This document shows, one piece after another, positions 7,973-17,127 of a stretch of 64,000 nucleotides of DNA. This DNA comes from Nocardia camponoti. GTDB taxonomy: Bacteria > Actinomycetota > Actinomycetes > Mycobacteriales > Mycobacteriaceae. The number at the start of each line of letters is the position of its first letter. Position 1 is the first letter of the stretch. The stretch covers positions 1,071,570 through 1,135,569 of the forward strand of contig NZ_BMMW01000001.1 of the NCBI RefSeq assembly GCF_014646135.1, in the 5' to 3' direction. The translations under genes were made by a program, and so were the position numbers. The notes below the pieces were generated by a model. The model had not been told where the DNA came from. It did no database searches and was given only the letters and a program-made list of their open reading frames with translations.

Positions 7973-8494
7973 CTACCGCGGAAGCGCCGGAACGATGACT
8001 TCGCCCGTCCGGGCGGCCACCACGCATGGATTCTCCAGCTTGGCCGCGTCGACGATGGCGCTATTAATGATGTTTAGAGCGACCGCCCCCTGGCGCGCAG
8101 GGAAGACGATGTCGCAATCGAGATCGTCCGTCGCGCCCTCCACTCGGTACTGCCGACCCTGCCGACCAGCGACAATCACATCCTGAAAATCAACATTGCC
8201 CGGCTTGTTCTCAAACTCGGCGACGCTGCGACCAGTCGAGAACACGCCCAGTCTGAAGTTGTGGCCAGCCCACGAGCAGATTTCCCAGCCCGACTGATGC
8301 ACCCCACCCGCCCCACTCACCTTCGTCGCCGGATCAACCCCCGCCGCCCGCAACGCATCCTCCGAAATCTGCGTACACGGATCAAACAACGCCGCCGCCG
8401 CAGTGGTAGTCGCTCCCCCACTCCCACCCTGCTCAGCCCCACACCCAGCGGCAACAAACCCACAAGCAACAAGCACCCAAACGCTGCGCTTCAT
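7973..8494 (-). CDS. DUF3558 lipoprotein, copy B
   Basis: 173 residues from the ATG at 8494, with the same purine-rich leader and lipobox (FVAAGC) as copy A. The N-terminal ~75 residues are nearly identical to copy A while the C-terminal half is more diverged, which suggests a fairly recent duplication or partial gene conversion of the 5' half. It is the first gene of the leftward ESX operon. Function of the DUF3558 family is unknown; membrane-anchored surface protein. Confidence 0.85.
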   Translation of the reverse strand: MKRSVWVLVACGFVAAGCGAEQGGSGGATTTAAAALFDPCTQISEDALRAAGVDPATKVSGAGGVHQSGWEICSWAGHNFRLGVFSTGRSVAEFENKPGNVDFQDVIVAGRQGRQYRVEGATDDLDCDIVFPARQGAVALNIINSAIVDAAKLENPCVVAARTGEVIVPALPR

Positions 8495-8589
8495 CCCCAC
8501 CCCTCCCATCGCCTATCTACTTCGCGAGCCGAACTTACCAGGAACAGCCAACGAGCAGGCAGATGGCCCAAGCCGTCAAACGTCCGCGA

Positions 8590-10077
8590 TCAATGCTCGC
8601 AGAGCGAGAATTCGCGCTCGTAAATGTCGTCATTGTGCTCGTCAACAAAATACTTCCGCTCGTGCATCAGTTGCTCACGAAATTCCATTGCCTGCGCGCG
8701 TGACATCGTCGACGTCGGCGCCCACGGCTGTTGCGGCGGGATGTCGGAGGTCGACGTAATCGTGACGGTTGGGTCGACGAGGAAAAAGGCGAGAATCTTG
8801 CGGTGACCTGGGCGGGCCTCGTCGGCAAGTCGGAACGGCGCGACGCGGTGCTGGTAGATGTTGGGGAACGCGATGCACCGGCCTTCGGGCGTGCGCACAG
8901 ACCCTAATTCCTGATTAAGCGGGTCCTCGTCGTTGAGCCCAAAGATGTCGCGAACACCGTTGGTATCGCTCTGCTGATACGCCGGATCGTCTATCGCCGC
9001 ACGGAAACCGAGCTTGCTTTCGGTGATATTCGAACTGTTCCAGTAATAAATCGCTGTCGACACAATTCTTTCATTCAGCATTGCCTCCACATGCCACGAA
9101 CCGCCGGGATATTCCGGATTGTCAGGCGTCAGGTGAATATTCGCAAGTTTGACAATTACCTGCAAGCGTCGGCCGTTGAGGGCAACGGGAATCGGCAGCT
9201 CGGGCATCACGAATTCCGGTGCATCCGGCTGCGCCGGGCGGCGGTTCGCCCACCACTCGTCCCACGCGGCTTCATACGCCTCGTACAACGTGCCCTCTTC
9301 GTCGTCGTCTTCTGGCTCCTGTGGCTCGCTGTCGCCGTACCACGACCACGGGTCAACCTCGATGCGCGGCGGTCGCGGGTGCTGTAAGTCACCCAAAACG
9401 TTCGAGAACAGCGGAAGCACCTTGGTGAATACCTCGGGCAGCAGTTTGTCGAGCGCATGATGTCGAGCTGGGTCGACGTTGTTCACATACGACAGGAAGA
9501 CCGGACCACCCTCGACGTCGACGTCGACGTCGGTCGGCAACCATTGAAACTTCGGCGAAAGCGCGTACGTCGCTTCATCTTCGGCGAGCTGCGGCCACGG
9601 CGCGCTCTCGGGTTGACTCACTCCGCGCACCCGGCAATACAGCGACGGATGAACGAGATCGAGCACCTGTCCCTTCGATCCAGGATGCCAATCCTCTTCG
9701 GCCGCAGGCACATCCTCCAACACCGCGACAGCAGCACGCAGCCGGTCCCGCAATTCATCGCCGATCAGCGAGTCCGATTGCCACACCCCGTCAACCGCCG
9801 CGACCTCAATCCCAGTGGCCGCATCACGCCGCAAGGCGTAGTAGCCCAGCTCAGCTAGGACAAAAGCGATTTGGTCGTCGGTCGCGCCCTGCTCGGACGC
9901 CTCACGTGACCATCGCGCGACGATCCCCGCATCGAGCATCTTCTCGTGCCACTGCGGCTTGCTGCGAATACCCGCACTCAGCCGCGTCATCTCAAGCTCA
10001 CGCACCGTCTTTGGTGGCGCGACGGCAACCAGGTAGTCGACGCGAAACGGCAACGGGAACGGGGCTAACTCGGTCAA
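8590..10077 (-). CDS. DUF4246 protein, putative 2-oxoglutarate/Fe(II) oxygenase-like
   Basis: 495 residues matching DUF4246 (PF14033), a family shared by fungi and some bacteria. Conserved blocks include GGSWHVEAMLNE (residues ~326-336), a YWNSSNITESKLGFR strand, and FPNIYQHRVAPFRL (~404-416) before RPGHRKILAFFLVDP. His329, Glu331 and His410 could form a metal site of the 2-oxoglutarate oxygenase type; substrate is unknown. Residues ~252-285 are an acidic insertion. The start is a TTG with AAGAGAG upstream. It stands alone, without partner genes. Confidence 0.8.
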   Translation of the reverse strand: MTELAPFPLPFRVDYLVAVAPPKTVRELEMTRLSAGIRSKPQWHEKMLDAGIVARWSREASEQGATDDQIAFVLAELGYYALRRDAATGIEVAAVDGVWQSDSLIGDELRDRLRAAVAVLEDVPAAEEDWHPGSKGQVLDLVHPSLYCRVRGVSQPESAPWPQLAEDEATYALSPKFQWLPTDVDVDVEGGPVFLSYVNNVDPARHHALDKLLPEVFTKVLPLFSNVLGDLQHPRPPRIEVDPWSWYGDSEPQEPEDDDEEGTLYEAYEAAWDEWWANRRPAQPDAPEFVMPELPIPVALNGRRLQVIVKLANIHLTPDNPEYPGGSWHVEAMLNERIVSTAIYYWNSSNITESKLGFRAAIDDPAYQQSDTNGVRDIFGLNDEDPLNQELGSVRTPEGRCIAFPNIYQHRVAPFRLADEARPGHRKILAFFLVDPTVTITSTSDIPPQQPWAPTSTMSRAQAMEFREQLMHERKYFVDEHNDDIYEREFSLCEH

Positions 10078-10288
10078 CGCGCAACTCTCTTAACAACTTT
10101 CCGACGGCAAGCGGCGTCGACGACAGTAGTTGACCGCTCAATCACGACTTTGTCGGTGTCCTCGAACGCAAGGAGGGTGGCCTCAGCACTTTCGCATGCA
10201 ACGACGTGACCGAGACCGAGGTCACCTGGGAGCTGAAAGCAGTTGGGGCGCCGCAGATCCCGAAGTTCGTGTTCTGCGTCGCCGACGT

Positions 10289-12475
10289 TTAGCGCACCGC
10301 CAACGCCGCCCGGTCGTCAATCGCACGCACGCCGTCGACCGTCACCTCAAGCACTCGCGCGCCCGCGATGTCAAAGAACAAGCCCGACAACGTGATTCCC
10401 CGTTCCCGGAGCGCACGGCGGACGGCTGGGTGGCGGTGCAGGGTTTCCAATTGCATCGCCACGTTCACCATGCCGAGCTGGTCGACCTCCTCGTACCCCA
10501 ATGCCCGCGCGGCAACCGCCACCGGGTGACCTGCCCGGAAGCGACGCAGCGACGGTTCGGCATGCCGCAACCACGAGCTCAACCCGCCGCCCGGCTCGGC
10601 GTCGTGCAGCAGCGATTTCATTGCGCCACAAGAGGAATGACCGCACACCACCACCGAACGCACCGACAACTGCGCGAGCGCGAAGCTCAACGCGGCTTCG
10701 ACGGAATCGTCGCCACGCACCGGGACCAGGTTGCCCACGTTCCGGACGGTAAACAGGTCGCCGGGGCCGCTGTTGGTGATCACGTTCGGGACGATGCGTG
10801 AATCCGAGCAGGTGAGGAAGAACGAGTCGGGGTCTTGGCTGTCGTGGAGGTGGTCGAGGTGCGGGCGCACGACGTGCGCGTGCCGGCGGTGGAACGCGGC
10901 GATGCCCGCGGTGACCTTGTCGACGCCGGTGCCGTGCGGACGCCACGGGCCGAGCAGGTCTTCGATCGCGGCGCGGCCGAATCCGCGCGAAGGTGGGGCG
11001 TCGGCGGTGCCCTCCATACGCGCGCTGCCGATTTCGATGAATTCGACTGCGCCGCCGGTGGTTTCGTGCTGCCGTCGCCAGTCTTCGATCGCTTCGACAG
11101 CGGCGTGGTCGAGGAAGTCGACGGCCATCTCGACGGTCACGTCGGCACCGGCCGGGACCTTCGCGAGTTCGCCGGTGAGTTTGGGCAGCGCGAGGAACGT
11201 GGCTGAGCCGTCGAGGTGAACGTGCCAACGGCCGTCTGGGAGTGCCGCCGCGCTGATTTGCACACGCACGACGCGCCACAACAGCAGCGCGAACGCGACG
11301 GCGAGTCCGATGAGCACCCCTTCGAGCAGGTTCGTGAAAACCACCGCGACGACCGTGGTGACGTAAACGAACAGTTCGCCCGTGCGGCGCGCGAGGCGGA
11401 TATGCGCGAGCTTCACGAGATTCATGCCGATCACGATCAACAGCCCAGCGAGCGCGGCCTTCGGCACCTGCTCAACCAGCCCGACGAGCACCACCGCGAA
11501 CAGCAGAATCCACACGCCATGCAGCACCGCCGACGCTCGCGTGCGTGCGCCCGCAGACACGTTCGTCGCGCTGCGGACGATCACGCCGGTGATCGGCAGA
11601 CCCCCGACCAGGCCCGATACGACATTCGCTGACCCTTGACCGATGAGTTCGCGGTCGAAGCCAGTGCGTTGGCCGCTGTGCATTTTGTCGACGGCGACCG
11701 CCGACAGCAGACTCTCGACGCTCGCGATGAGCGCGATGGTGACGACAGTCAGCGAGACGGCGAACCAGTCGCCGGTTGGCAGTTGTGGCAGTTGGAGCGC
11801 GTCGAAGACCGAGCCGGTTATGGTGATGCGTTCGATGTCGATGACGAACAGCGACAGCAGAGTACCGATCACGACGGCGGCGAGCGGACCGGGCACCACG
11901 CGGACGCGAGCGGGCAGGTATTTCCATCCGAGCATCACCGCGATCACGACGATGCCGATCGCCGCGCCGCCGAGGTGCAGGTTCATGAGACCGTCGGGAA
12001 TGGCGGCGATATTCGCGAAAGCCGTGCTCTGCGAACGTGATCCGAACAGGACGTGCAGTTGTTGAAGTGCGATGGTGATGCCGATGCCAGCGAGCATCGC
12101 GTGGACAACGACCGGTGCAACCGCCAGCGCACTACGCGCAATTCGACTGAGCCCGAACAGGATTTGCAACACGCCAGCCGCAGCGCCGATGAAACAGGTT
12201 GTCGCCCAACCGAATTGCGCAATGGCTTCGGCGACGACCACCGTGAGCCCGGCGGCGGGGCCGCTGACCTGCAACACCGACCCACCGAGCGCCCCCGCGA
12301 CCACTCCCCCGACCACAGCGGCGATGAGTCCGGCGGCGACCGGCGCCCCCGAAGCGACCGCGATCCCGAGCGAAAGCGGCAACGCAACCAAAAACACCAC
12401 GATCGACGCGGGTAGATCGTGCCGTAGCAGGGTGTGCCACAACGACATTCGAGGCGCGGCCGAAACTTCGCTCAT
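10289..12475 (-). CDS. SulP-family transporter fused to beta-carbonic anhydrase
   Basis: 728 residues from an ATG preceded by AAGGAGAG. Residues ~12-405 form a SulP-type membrane domain of multiple spans. Residues ~420-485 look like a STAS-type cytoplasmic domain. Residues ~515-728 form a beta-carbonic anhydrase with zinc ligands Cys556 (CSDSRI, with the Asp/Arg dyad), His613 and Cys616 (CGHSSCG). The fusion would couple bicarbonate transport with CO2/bicarbonate conversion at the membrane. SulP substrate cannot be fixed from sequence; bicarbonate is favoured by the fusion. Similar fusions exist in mycobacteria. Confidence 0.92.
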   Translation of the reverse strand: MSEVSAAPRMSLWHTLLRHDLPASIVVFLVALPLSLGIAVASGAPVAAGLIAAVVGGVVAGALGGSVLQVSGPAAGLTVVVAEAIAQFGWATTCFIGAAAGVLQILFGLSRIARSALAVAPVVVHAMLAGIGITIALQQLHVLFGSRSQSTAFANIAAIPDGLMNLHLGGAAIGIVVIAVMLGWKYLPARVRVVPGPLAAVVIGTLLSLFVIDIERITITGSVFDALQLPQLPTGDWFAVSLTVVTIALIASVESLLSAVAVDKMHSGQRTGFDRELIGQGSANVVSGLVGGLPITGVIVRSATNVSAGARTRASAVLHGVWILLFAVVLVGLVEQVPKAALAGLLIVIGMNLVKLAHIRLARRTGELFVYVTTVVAVVFTNLLEGVLIGLAVAFALLLWRVVRVQISAAALPDGRWHVHLDGSATFLALPKLTGELAKVPAGADVTVEMAVDFLDHAAVEAIEDWRRQHETTGGAVEFIEIGSARMEGTADAPPSRGFGRAAIEDLLGPWRPHGTGVDKVTAGIAAFHRRHAHVVRPHLDHLHDSQDPDSFFLTCSDSRIVPNVITNSGPGDLFTVRNVGNLVPVRGDDSVEAALSFALAQLSVRSVVVCGHSSCGAMKSLLHDAEPGGGLSSWLRHAEPSLRRFRAGHPVAVAARALGYEEVDQLGMVNVAMQLETLHRHPAVRRALRERGITLSGLFFDIAGARVLEVTVDGVRAIDDRAALAVR

Positions 12476-12691
12476 TGACTCTCCTTCGCACAGGGCCCGA
12501 TGCACCGGTGAACCGGGGAGGTGGGTGAAGCCGAGAAGCTCAGAGAAGTGACCTGCGACACAGCGTCGGAGCAATAGTAAAGAACACCCCAAGCAAAAGG
12601 AAAGCCCTGGGGTGTCAACGTCGGCGTTTCGCGACGGAACCGAGATGGGGCGTGATGTTTTAAGCGGCCGACTGCGCCTACACCCGAACCC

Positions 12692-12724
12692 GCGTGAGTT
12701 GCCCGACAACCGGGCAACTCACGC
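12692..12724 (-). terminator. Hairpin after the GAPDH gene
   Basis: A 14-bp perfect stem (12692-12705 with 12711-12724) closed by a 5-base loop begins 12 bp past the GAPDH stop. It lacks a clear U-tract, as is common for actinobacterial terminators. It sits between gap and the SulP gene, both on the minus strand. Confidence 0.6.
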
Positions 12725-12735
12725 CAACGGCGAAC

Positions 12736-14193
12736 TTAACCCGCAGCTGCGGTCAAAACCTCGGTGCGCGGGTACGTCGGGTATTCGATGCCCGAGATGT
12801 ACTGCACCGTGCGCACCACCTGGCACGAGTAGCCGAACTCGTTGTCGTACCAAACGTAAAGGATCGCGGTGTCGCCCTCGACGATCGCGGCGTTCGCGTC
12901 GATGATCGACGCCGCGCGCGAGCCGATGAAGTCGCTGGACACCGCGTCGGTTGCCGCGGTGTAGTCAAGGTTGCGACTCAACGGACCCGACAGCGAAACG
13001 TCACGCAGGTAAGCGAGTACCTCTTCGCGCGTAACCTCTTGTGCCAGTTGCAGATTCAGAATCGCCACCGACACGTCCGGGGTTGGGACGCGAATCGAGT
13101 TGCCGGTGATCTTTGCCTTGAAGTCGGGCATCGCCTTCGCGACGGCCGACGCGGCACCGGTCTCGGTGAGCACCAGGTTGAACGGCGCGGAGCGGCCCCG
13201 GCGGTCGGCCTTGTGGTAGTTGTCGAGCAGGTTTTGGTCGTTGGTGAACGAGTGCACCGTCTCGACATGTCCGCGCAGGATGCCGAACTGGTCGTCCATC
13301 GCCTTGAGCGGCGGCACGATCGCGTTAGTCGTGCATGACGCGCAGGAGAAGATCTGCTGGTCAAGGTCCTGGTCGCGGTGATTGACGCCGTGGACGATGT
13401 TGGGCACGTCGCCCTTGCCGGGCGCGGTCAGCACCACCTTGGCGATGCCGGGGCGCAGGTGCTGTTCGAGGCCGGCGCGGTCGCGCCATTTGCCGGTGTT
13501 GTCGATGAGGATCGCGTCGTTGATGCCGTGTTCGGTGTAGTCGATGTCGGCGGGGCTGTCGCTGTAGATGAACTTGATCACGTTGCCGTTGGCGATGATC
13601 GAGTTGTTCTCAACGTCGACCTTGATGGTGCCGTTGAAGTGCCCGTGCACCGAGTCGCGACGCAGCAGCGAAGCGCGCTTGGCGAGGTCGTCGTCGCTGC
13701 CCTTTCGCACGACAACGGCCTTGAGCCGCAACCCATTTCCCGAGCCGACCTTCTCGATCAGCAGGCGCGTCACGAGGCGACCGATGCGACCGAACCCGTA
13801 GAGGACAACGTCGCGCGGACCCTGCGACTCGGCCTTGTTGCCACCGATCACCTCGGCGAGCGCGGTCGCGGCGAACTCCGCTTCCGACAGCCCAGCCCCG
13901 TTGGCGCGATACGCCGTGACGAGCTGACCAAGATCGATCTTGCACGGGCCAAGATCCAGGTCGGCGAGCGCGCGCAGGAATGGCAGCGTCTCATCGATCG
14001 ACAGTTCTTCGCCCTCAATCTGCCGCGCGAAACGGTGCGTGCGCAGGATGCTGATCACCGACTTATTCACCAGCGACCTGCTGTGCAGCAGGATGGTGAC
14101 ACCCTTATCCCGATACAGGGTCCCGATAATCGGGATCATCGCCTCCGCCGCTGCTTCTTGAGCGTTCCAGCGGTCCAAATTTGCGGTGTTCAA
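12736..14193 (-). CDS. gapB: Long-form glyceraldehyde-3-phosphate dehydrogenase
   Basis: 485 residues. The first ~125 are a helical extension absent from the usual ~335-residue enzyme; the rest is a full GAPDH with the nucleotide-binding motif GFGRIGR (133-139) and catalytic Cys287 in SCASCTTN. This length and layout match the second GAPDH of corynebacteria (GapB/GapX type), used mainly in gluconeogenesis with NAD or NADP; the direction here is inferred. It starts at TTG with AGGGA upstream and ends before a strong hairpin. Confidence 0.9.
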   Translation of the reverse strand: MNTANLDRWNAQEAAAEAMIPIIGTLYRDKGVTILLHSRSLVNKSVISILRTHRFARQIEGEELSIDETLPFLRALADLDLGPCKIDLGQLVTAYRANGAGLSEAEFAATALAEVIGGNKAESQGPRDVVLYGFGRIGRLVTRLLIEKVGSGNGLRLKAVVVRKGSDDDLAKRASLLRRDSVHGHFNGTIKVDVENNSIIANGNVIKFIYSDSPADIDYTEHGINDAILIDNTGKWRDRAGLEQHLRPGIAKVVLTAPGKGDVPNIVHGVNHRDQDLDQQIFSCASCTTNAIVPPLKAMDDQFGILRGHVETVHSFTNDQNLLDNYHKADRRGRSAPFNLVLTETGAASAVAKAMPDFKAKITGNSIRVPTPDVSVAILNLQLAQEVTREEVLAYLRDVSLSGPLSRNLDYTAATDAVSSDFIGSRAASIIDANAAIVEGDTAILYVWYDNEFGYSCQVVRTVQYISGIEYPTYPRTEVLTAAAG

Positions 14194-14291
14194 CGCAATC
14201 CCTCTAACCCTCGATGTTCTCGTGTGTTAGATGGTAGTAACGCGGTTTTGTTCACAAACATGCGCTCTGGGGCGGTGAGATTGGCCGCACG

Positions 14292-14561
14292 TCAGCGCTC
14301 AGCAGCCCGCAACTCGCGGACTTCTCGTTCCAGCTTCGCGAGGCGGTCGTCGATCGAGCGGATGCGCATGAGGTCGGCGACCTGGTCGGCTTCCTCGCGC
14401 GCCAACGCGAGGTCGACGACCGGCTCGTCGCGGTCGGCTTCATACATCAGCAGGTGCCGGTCGCCGCTACGTTTGGTGAGCAGCGCGAAGCGGGCGCCAG
14501 CGCGCGTGCCGAAGGTGTGCAGCACGCCGGTGCCAGGAACTGTTGTTCGGCCAATTTCCAT
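14292..14561 (-). CDS. KhtT/TrkA-associated N-terminal-domain-like small protein
   Basis: 89 residues from the ATG at 14561 (a GTG two codons earlier is possible; GAGAGAGG lies upstream). Residues ~1-55 resemble the N-terminal domain of regulatory subunits of cation:proton antiporters (MEIGRTTVPGTGVLHTF then a GARFALL strand), and the rest is a charged helix (RLAKLEREVRELRAAER). The TrkA-C ligand-binding domain that normally follows is absent, and no antiporter gene is nearby, so this is either a stand-alone small protein or a truncated relic. Confidence 0.6.
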   Translation of the reverse strand: MEIGRTTVPGTGVLHTFGTRAGARFALLTKRSGDRHLLMYEADRDEPVVDLALAREEADQVADLMRIRSIDDRLAKLEREVRELRAAER

Positions 14562-14738
14562 CGACACGCAGCCTCTCTCGTCTGAACTCTTGATGCGCTT
14601 TCCAGTCTCGACGGTGAGCGGCTGTTGTTCTATTGGGTCAACTACCCATCTTGATCCAGTCAGCCGAGCCGCGACCCGTCGCGAAATGGGGGTTGAGCCT
14701 CATAGACACCGCGCCCGTTGGCACGCAAGCTGAGAACT

Positions 14739-15725
14739 ATGCGACAAACGCGGTGGGCTCGAACGCCGGTGACGGCCCTGTTTTGGCGTGTTTGTCTGCT
14801 GAACGGCGTGATCTTCACGGTCGGAACGCTCGTGCTCGCGCTGTCGCCGGCCACCGTGTCGGCGCGGGTTCGAGCGACGGAATTACCTGTTTTGGTAATC
14901 GGGCTCGCGGTGATTCTCACGGCGAACGCGATCGCGTTGCGCACGTCGCTCGCGCCGCTTGACGAGGTGGTCGCGTCAATGCGGCGCGTCGATCCCCCGA
15001 TGCGCGCGGCCCGACTCGACGGGCGGGGCGGCGATTTCCACCACCTCATCGACACCTTTAACGCGATGCTCGACCGGCTTGAATCCGAACGGTCGGTAGC
15101 GGGCGCGACGGCGTTGGCCGCACAGGAAGGAGAGCGTCAGCGCATCGCACGGGAATTGCATGATGAAATCGGCCAGAGTTTGACCGTCGCGCTTTTGCGG
15201 TTGAAACGGGTGAGCGATCGCGTCCCAGCAGAATTGCGACCGGAGGTTTCGGTTGCGACCGAAACCGTGCGCGGGTGTCTGGATGAGGTGCGCGAAATCG
15301 CGTGGCGCTTACGCCCGGATGTGCTTGAGGACTTGGGACTCACCAGTGCGATCAACGCGCTCTGTCATGAATTTACCCGTGCCAGCGGGGTTTCCGTGAT
15401 GCGGGAAATCGATCCCGCACTTACCCGGCTTGACCCCAGTATCGAATTAGTGTGCTATCGCGTCGCCCAGGAATGCTTAACGAATGTGCTTCGTCATTCC
15501 GGCGCCCGCGAGGTCAGATTGGAATTGCGTCAGGATGCCGAGCGGATCGTTCTTCGCGTGGTCGACGACGGACAAGGCGGTGTCGAGGTGACGGGCGCGG
15601 GAATTCGCGGCATGCGCGAGCGCGCGATGCTCGTGAACGCGGCACTGACGATCACCTCACCGCCCGAACATGGCACTACTGTCGAATTGATGGTTCCCAC
15701 TCGACAGCCGACGGAAGCGCCATGA
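14739..15725 (+). CDS. NarL-type sensor histidine kinase
   Basis: 328 residues from the ATG at 14739. Two membrane segments (~14-36 and ~48-68) with a very short extracytoplasmic loop, a HAMP-like linker, a HisKA_3 dimerisation domain with phospho-acceptor His141 in ERQRIARELHDEIGQ, and a HATPase domain (N-box near CLTNVLRHSG, G-box VVDDGQGG and GIRGMRERA). The short sensor loop suggests it senses the membrane or an intramembrane signal. The stop overlaps the response regulator start by ATGA. Confidence 0.9.
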   Translation: MRQTRWARTPVTALFWRVCLLNGVIFTVGTLVLALSPATVSARVRATELPVLVIGLAVILTANAIALRTSLAPLDEVVASMRRVDPPMRAARLDGRGGDFHHLIDTFNAMLDRLESERSVAGATALAAQEGERQRIARELHDEIGQSLTVALLRLKRVSDRVPAELRPEVSVATETVRGCLDEVREIAWRLRPDVLEDLGLTSAINALCHEFTRASGVSVMREIDPALTRLDPSIELVCYRVAQECLTNVLRHSGAREVRLELRQDAERIVLRVVDDGQGGVEVTGAGIRGMRERAMLVNAALTITSPPEHGTTVELMVPTRQPTEAP

Positions 15726-16369
15726 CCACGCGAATCCTGCTCACCGACGACCACGCTTTGGTGCGCAGCGGTTTGCGGTTGATCCTCGACAATGAACCGG
15801 ACCTGACCGTGGTCGCCGAGGCAGCCGACGGTTTCGAAGCGGTGCGCGCGGTAAGCGAAACGCCCCTCGACCTGGTTATTCTGGATATCGCGATGCCTCG
15901 AATGACCGGCATTCAGGCGGCACGCGAAATTAGTCGATTAGGCACTGGCGTCCGGATTTTGATGCTGTCGATGTATGACAACGAGCAGTATTTCTTCGAA
16001 TCGTTGAAGGCGGGCGCGTCGGGCTACGTGTTGAAATCAGTGGCCGACCGCGACCTTATCGAGGCATGTCGGGCGACAATGCGCGGCGAATCCTTTCTGT
16101 ATCCGGGCGCGGTGACGGCGTTGGTGCGTGACTATTTGCAGTTGGCCCGTCAGGGCGCGGCGTTGCCGGAAGCCATTTTGACTCCGCGTGAGGAAGAGGT
16201 GTTGAAGCTGATCGCGGAGGGATATTCGACAAAGGACATGGCGGCGACTTTGGTGATTAGCGCGAAGACGGTCGACCGCCACCGAGCGAACATCCTGCAG
16301 AAGTTGGGCCTGCGTGACCGACTTGAGCTGACGCGGTATGCGATTCGGGCGGGATTGATCGAACCGTAG
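15722..16369 (+). CDS. NarL/LuxR-type response regulator
   Basis: 215 residues. A receiver domain (1-120) with Asp9/Asp10, phospho-acceptor Asp55 (VILDIAMP) and Lys near 106, then a LuxR-type helix-turn-helix (~150-208, LTPREEEVLKLIAEG...KTVDRHRANILQKL). Translationally coupled to the upstream kinase by an ATGA overlap, so the two form a cognate pair. Target genes are unknown; nothing in the flanks identifies the signal. Confidence 0.93.
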   Translation: MTTRILLTDDHALVRSGLRLILDNEPDLTVVAEAADGFEAVRAVSETPLDLVILDIAMPRMTGIQAAREISRLGTGVRILMLSMYDNEQYFFESLKAGASGYVLKSVADRDLIEACRATMRGESFLYPGAVTALVRDYLQLARQGAALPEAILTPREEEVLKLIAEGYSTKDMAATLVISAKTVDRHRANILQKLGLRDRLELTRYAIRAGLIEP

Positions 16370-16511
16370 GTCGACGGGTTGGGCGACAAACTTGCCGACG
16401 ACGGCACGCGCTACACCTCCGCACCGCTATCGTGAAATACGCGGTGCCGGAACGCTTCACGAGGGCTGGCCCGTGTTGAACACGTCGTCAGCTTCACACG
16501 GAGGAACCAGC

Positions 16512-16730
16512 GTGACCACCCGAACCCGCATCGCCGCCATCGCGGTCGCACTCGTACTGCTACCTGGTCTAGCAGCCTGCGGCAAAAACCAGCGTTGGTG
16601 CGAACGCGACCAGGGCGACGTTCTGGTGTCGAACTCGTACTGCGAGAAGGGGATTGCTGGTTACGAGTGGGAGCCGGACCATGACAAGCCGAAGTACAAG
16701 AAGAAGCCGAATAAGAAGAAGGTGCACTAA
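16512..16730 (+). CDS. Small basic lipoprotein
   Basis: 72 residues from a GTG preceded by GGAGG. The signal peptide ends in the lipobox LPGLAAC; the mature part is only ~50 residues, with two cysteines and a strongly basic Lys-rich end (DHDKPKYKKKPNKKK). It would be anchored outside the membrane, possibly contacting anionic cell-wall polymers. No family recognised. Confidence 0.7.
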   Translation: MTTRTRIAAIAVALVLLPGLAACGKNQRWCERDQGDVLVSNSYCEKGIAGYEWEPDHDKPKYKKKPNKKKVH

Positions 16731-16854
16731 TTGGCGAGGACGGCACGCGGGCAGCGGCTCAAATCCCGCGAGTCCCGCAACTCATAGCAGTGAGCGTACG
16801 GCCCGCACGGCCGTTAGCCGTTCTGGACTAAATCGCCCGGGCTAGCGTGGCGTC

Positions 16855-17098
16855 ATGAGCGACGCGACGCACTGCTGTCGGCACCGGACCCGAAGCCACA
16901 ACGTCTCGCTCCATCACAGCACTCTGCACAGCCTCAAGGAGTTGCGGCCGCCGAGCGCACGTGGCCCGCGTCAGCGCGTTGGAGCGCGGCGACATGGACG
17001 GAGTGACACTCTCGACACTGCGCGCCTACGTGCGGGCGCTCGGCGGCAAGCTGAATGTGATCGCTGACTTCGGCGACAGGGAATACCGCTTGAGTTAG
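16855..17098 (+). pseudogene. Broken XRE-family antitoxin-like gene
   Basis: The 3' frame ending at TAG 17096-17098 reads VARVSALERGDMDGVTLSTL, then an RAYVRALGGKL stretch, then ADFGDREYRL: the second half of a HigA-like XRE helix-turn-helix antitoxin. In a different frame just upstream lies SLKELR, the usual first helix. The ~20 residues between are missing, so the gene carries an internal deletion plus frameshift. No toxin partner is visible. It marks the left edge of the accessory region. Confidence 0.65.
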
Positions 17099-17127
17099 GC
17101 CTTTCGCTGGTTGCGTCGGGCCAAACC

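Larger units (their letters stand above)
6529..8509. repeat. Exact-offset tandem duplication of a two-gene unit
   Basis: The starts and stops of the two genes in copy A (6529, 6900, 6919, 7455) and copy B (7583, 7954, 7973, 8509) differ by exactly 1,054 bp each, so the two units have accumulated substitutions but no net indels inside either gene or in the spacer between them. Confidence 0.9.

Noticed and set aside
10130..10801. Long plus-strand frame opposite the carbonic anhydrase domain
   Set aside because: It mirrors a strongly supported minus-strand gene; the His/Arg-rich translation is an antisense artefact of high GC.
11216..12551. Several long plus-strand frames opposite the SulP domain
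   Set aside because: Antisense open frames caused by codon bias; no binding sites or motifs.
13378..14733. 451-codon plus-strand frame opposite the GAPDH gene
   Set aside because: Antisense to a certain gene; repetitive Val/Asp-rich composition typical of such frames.
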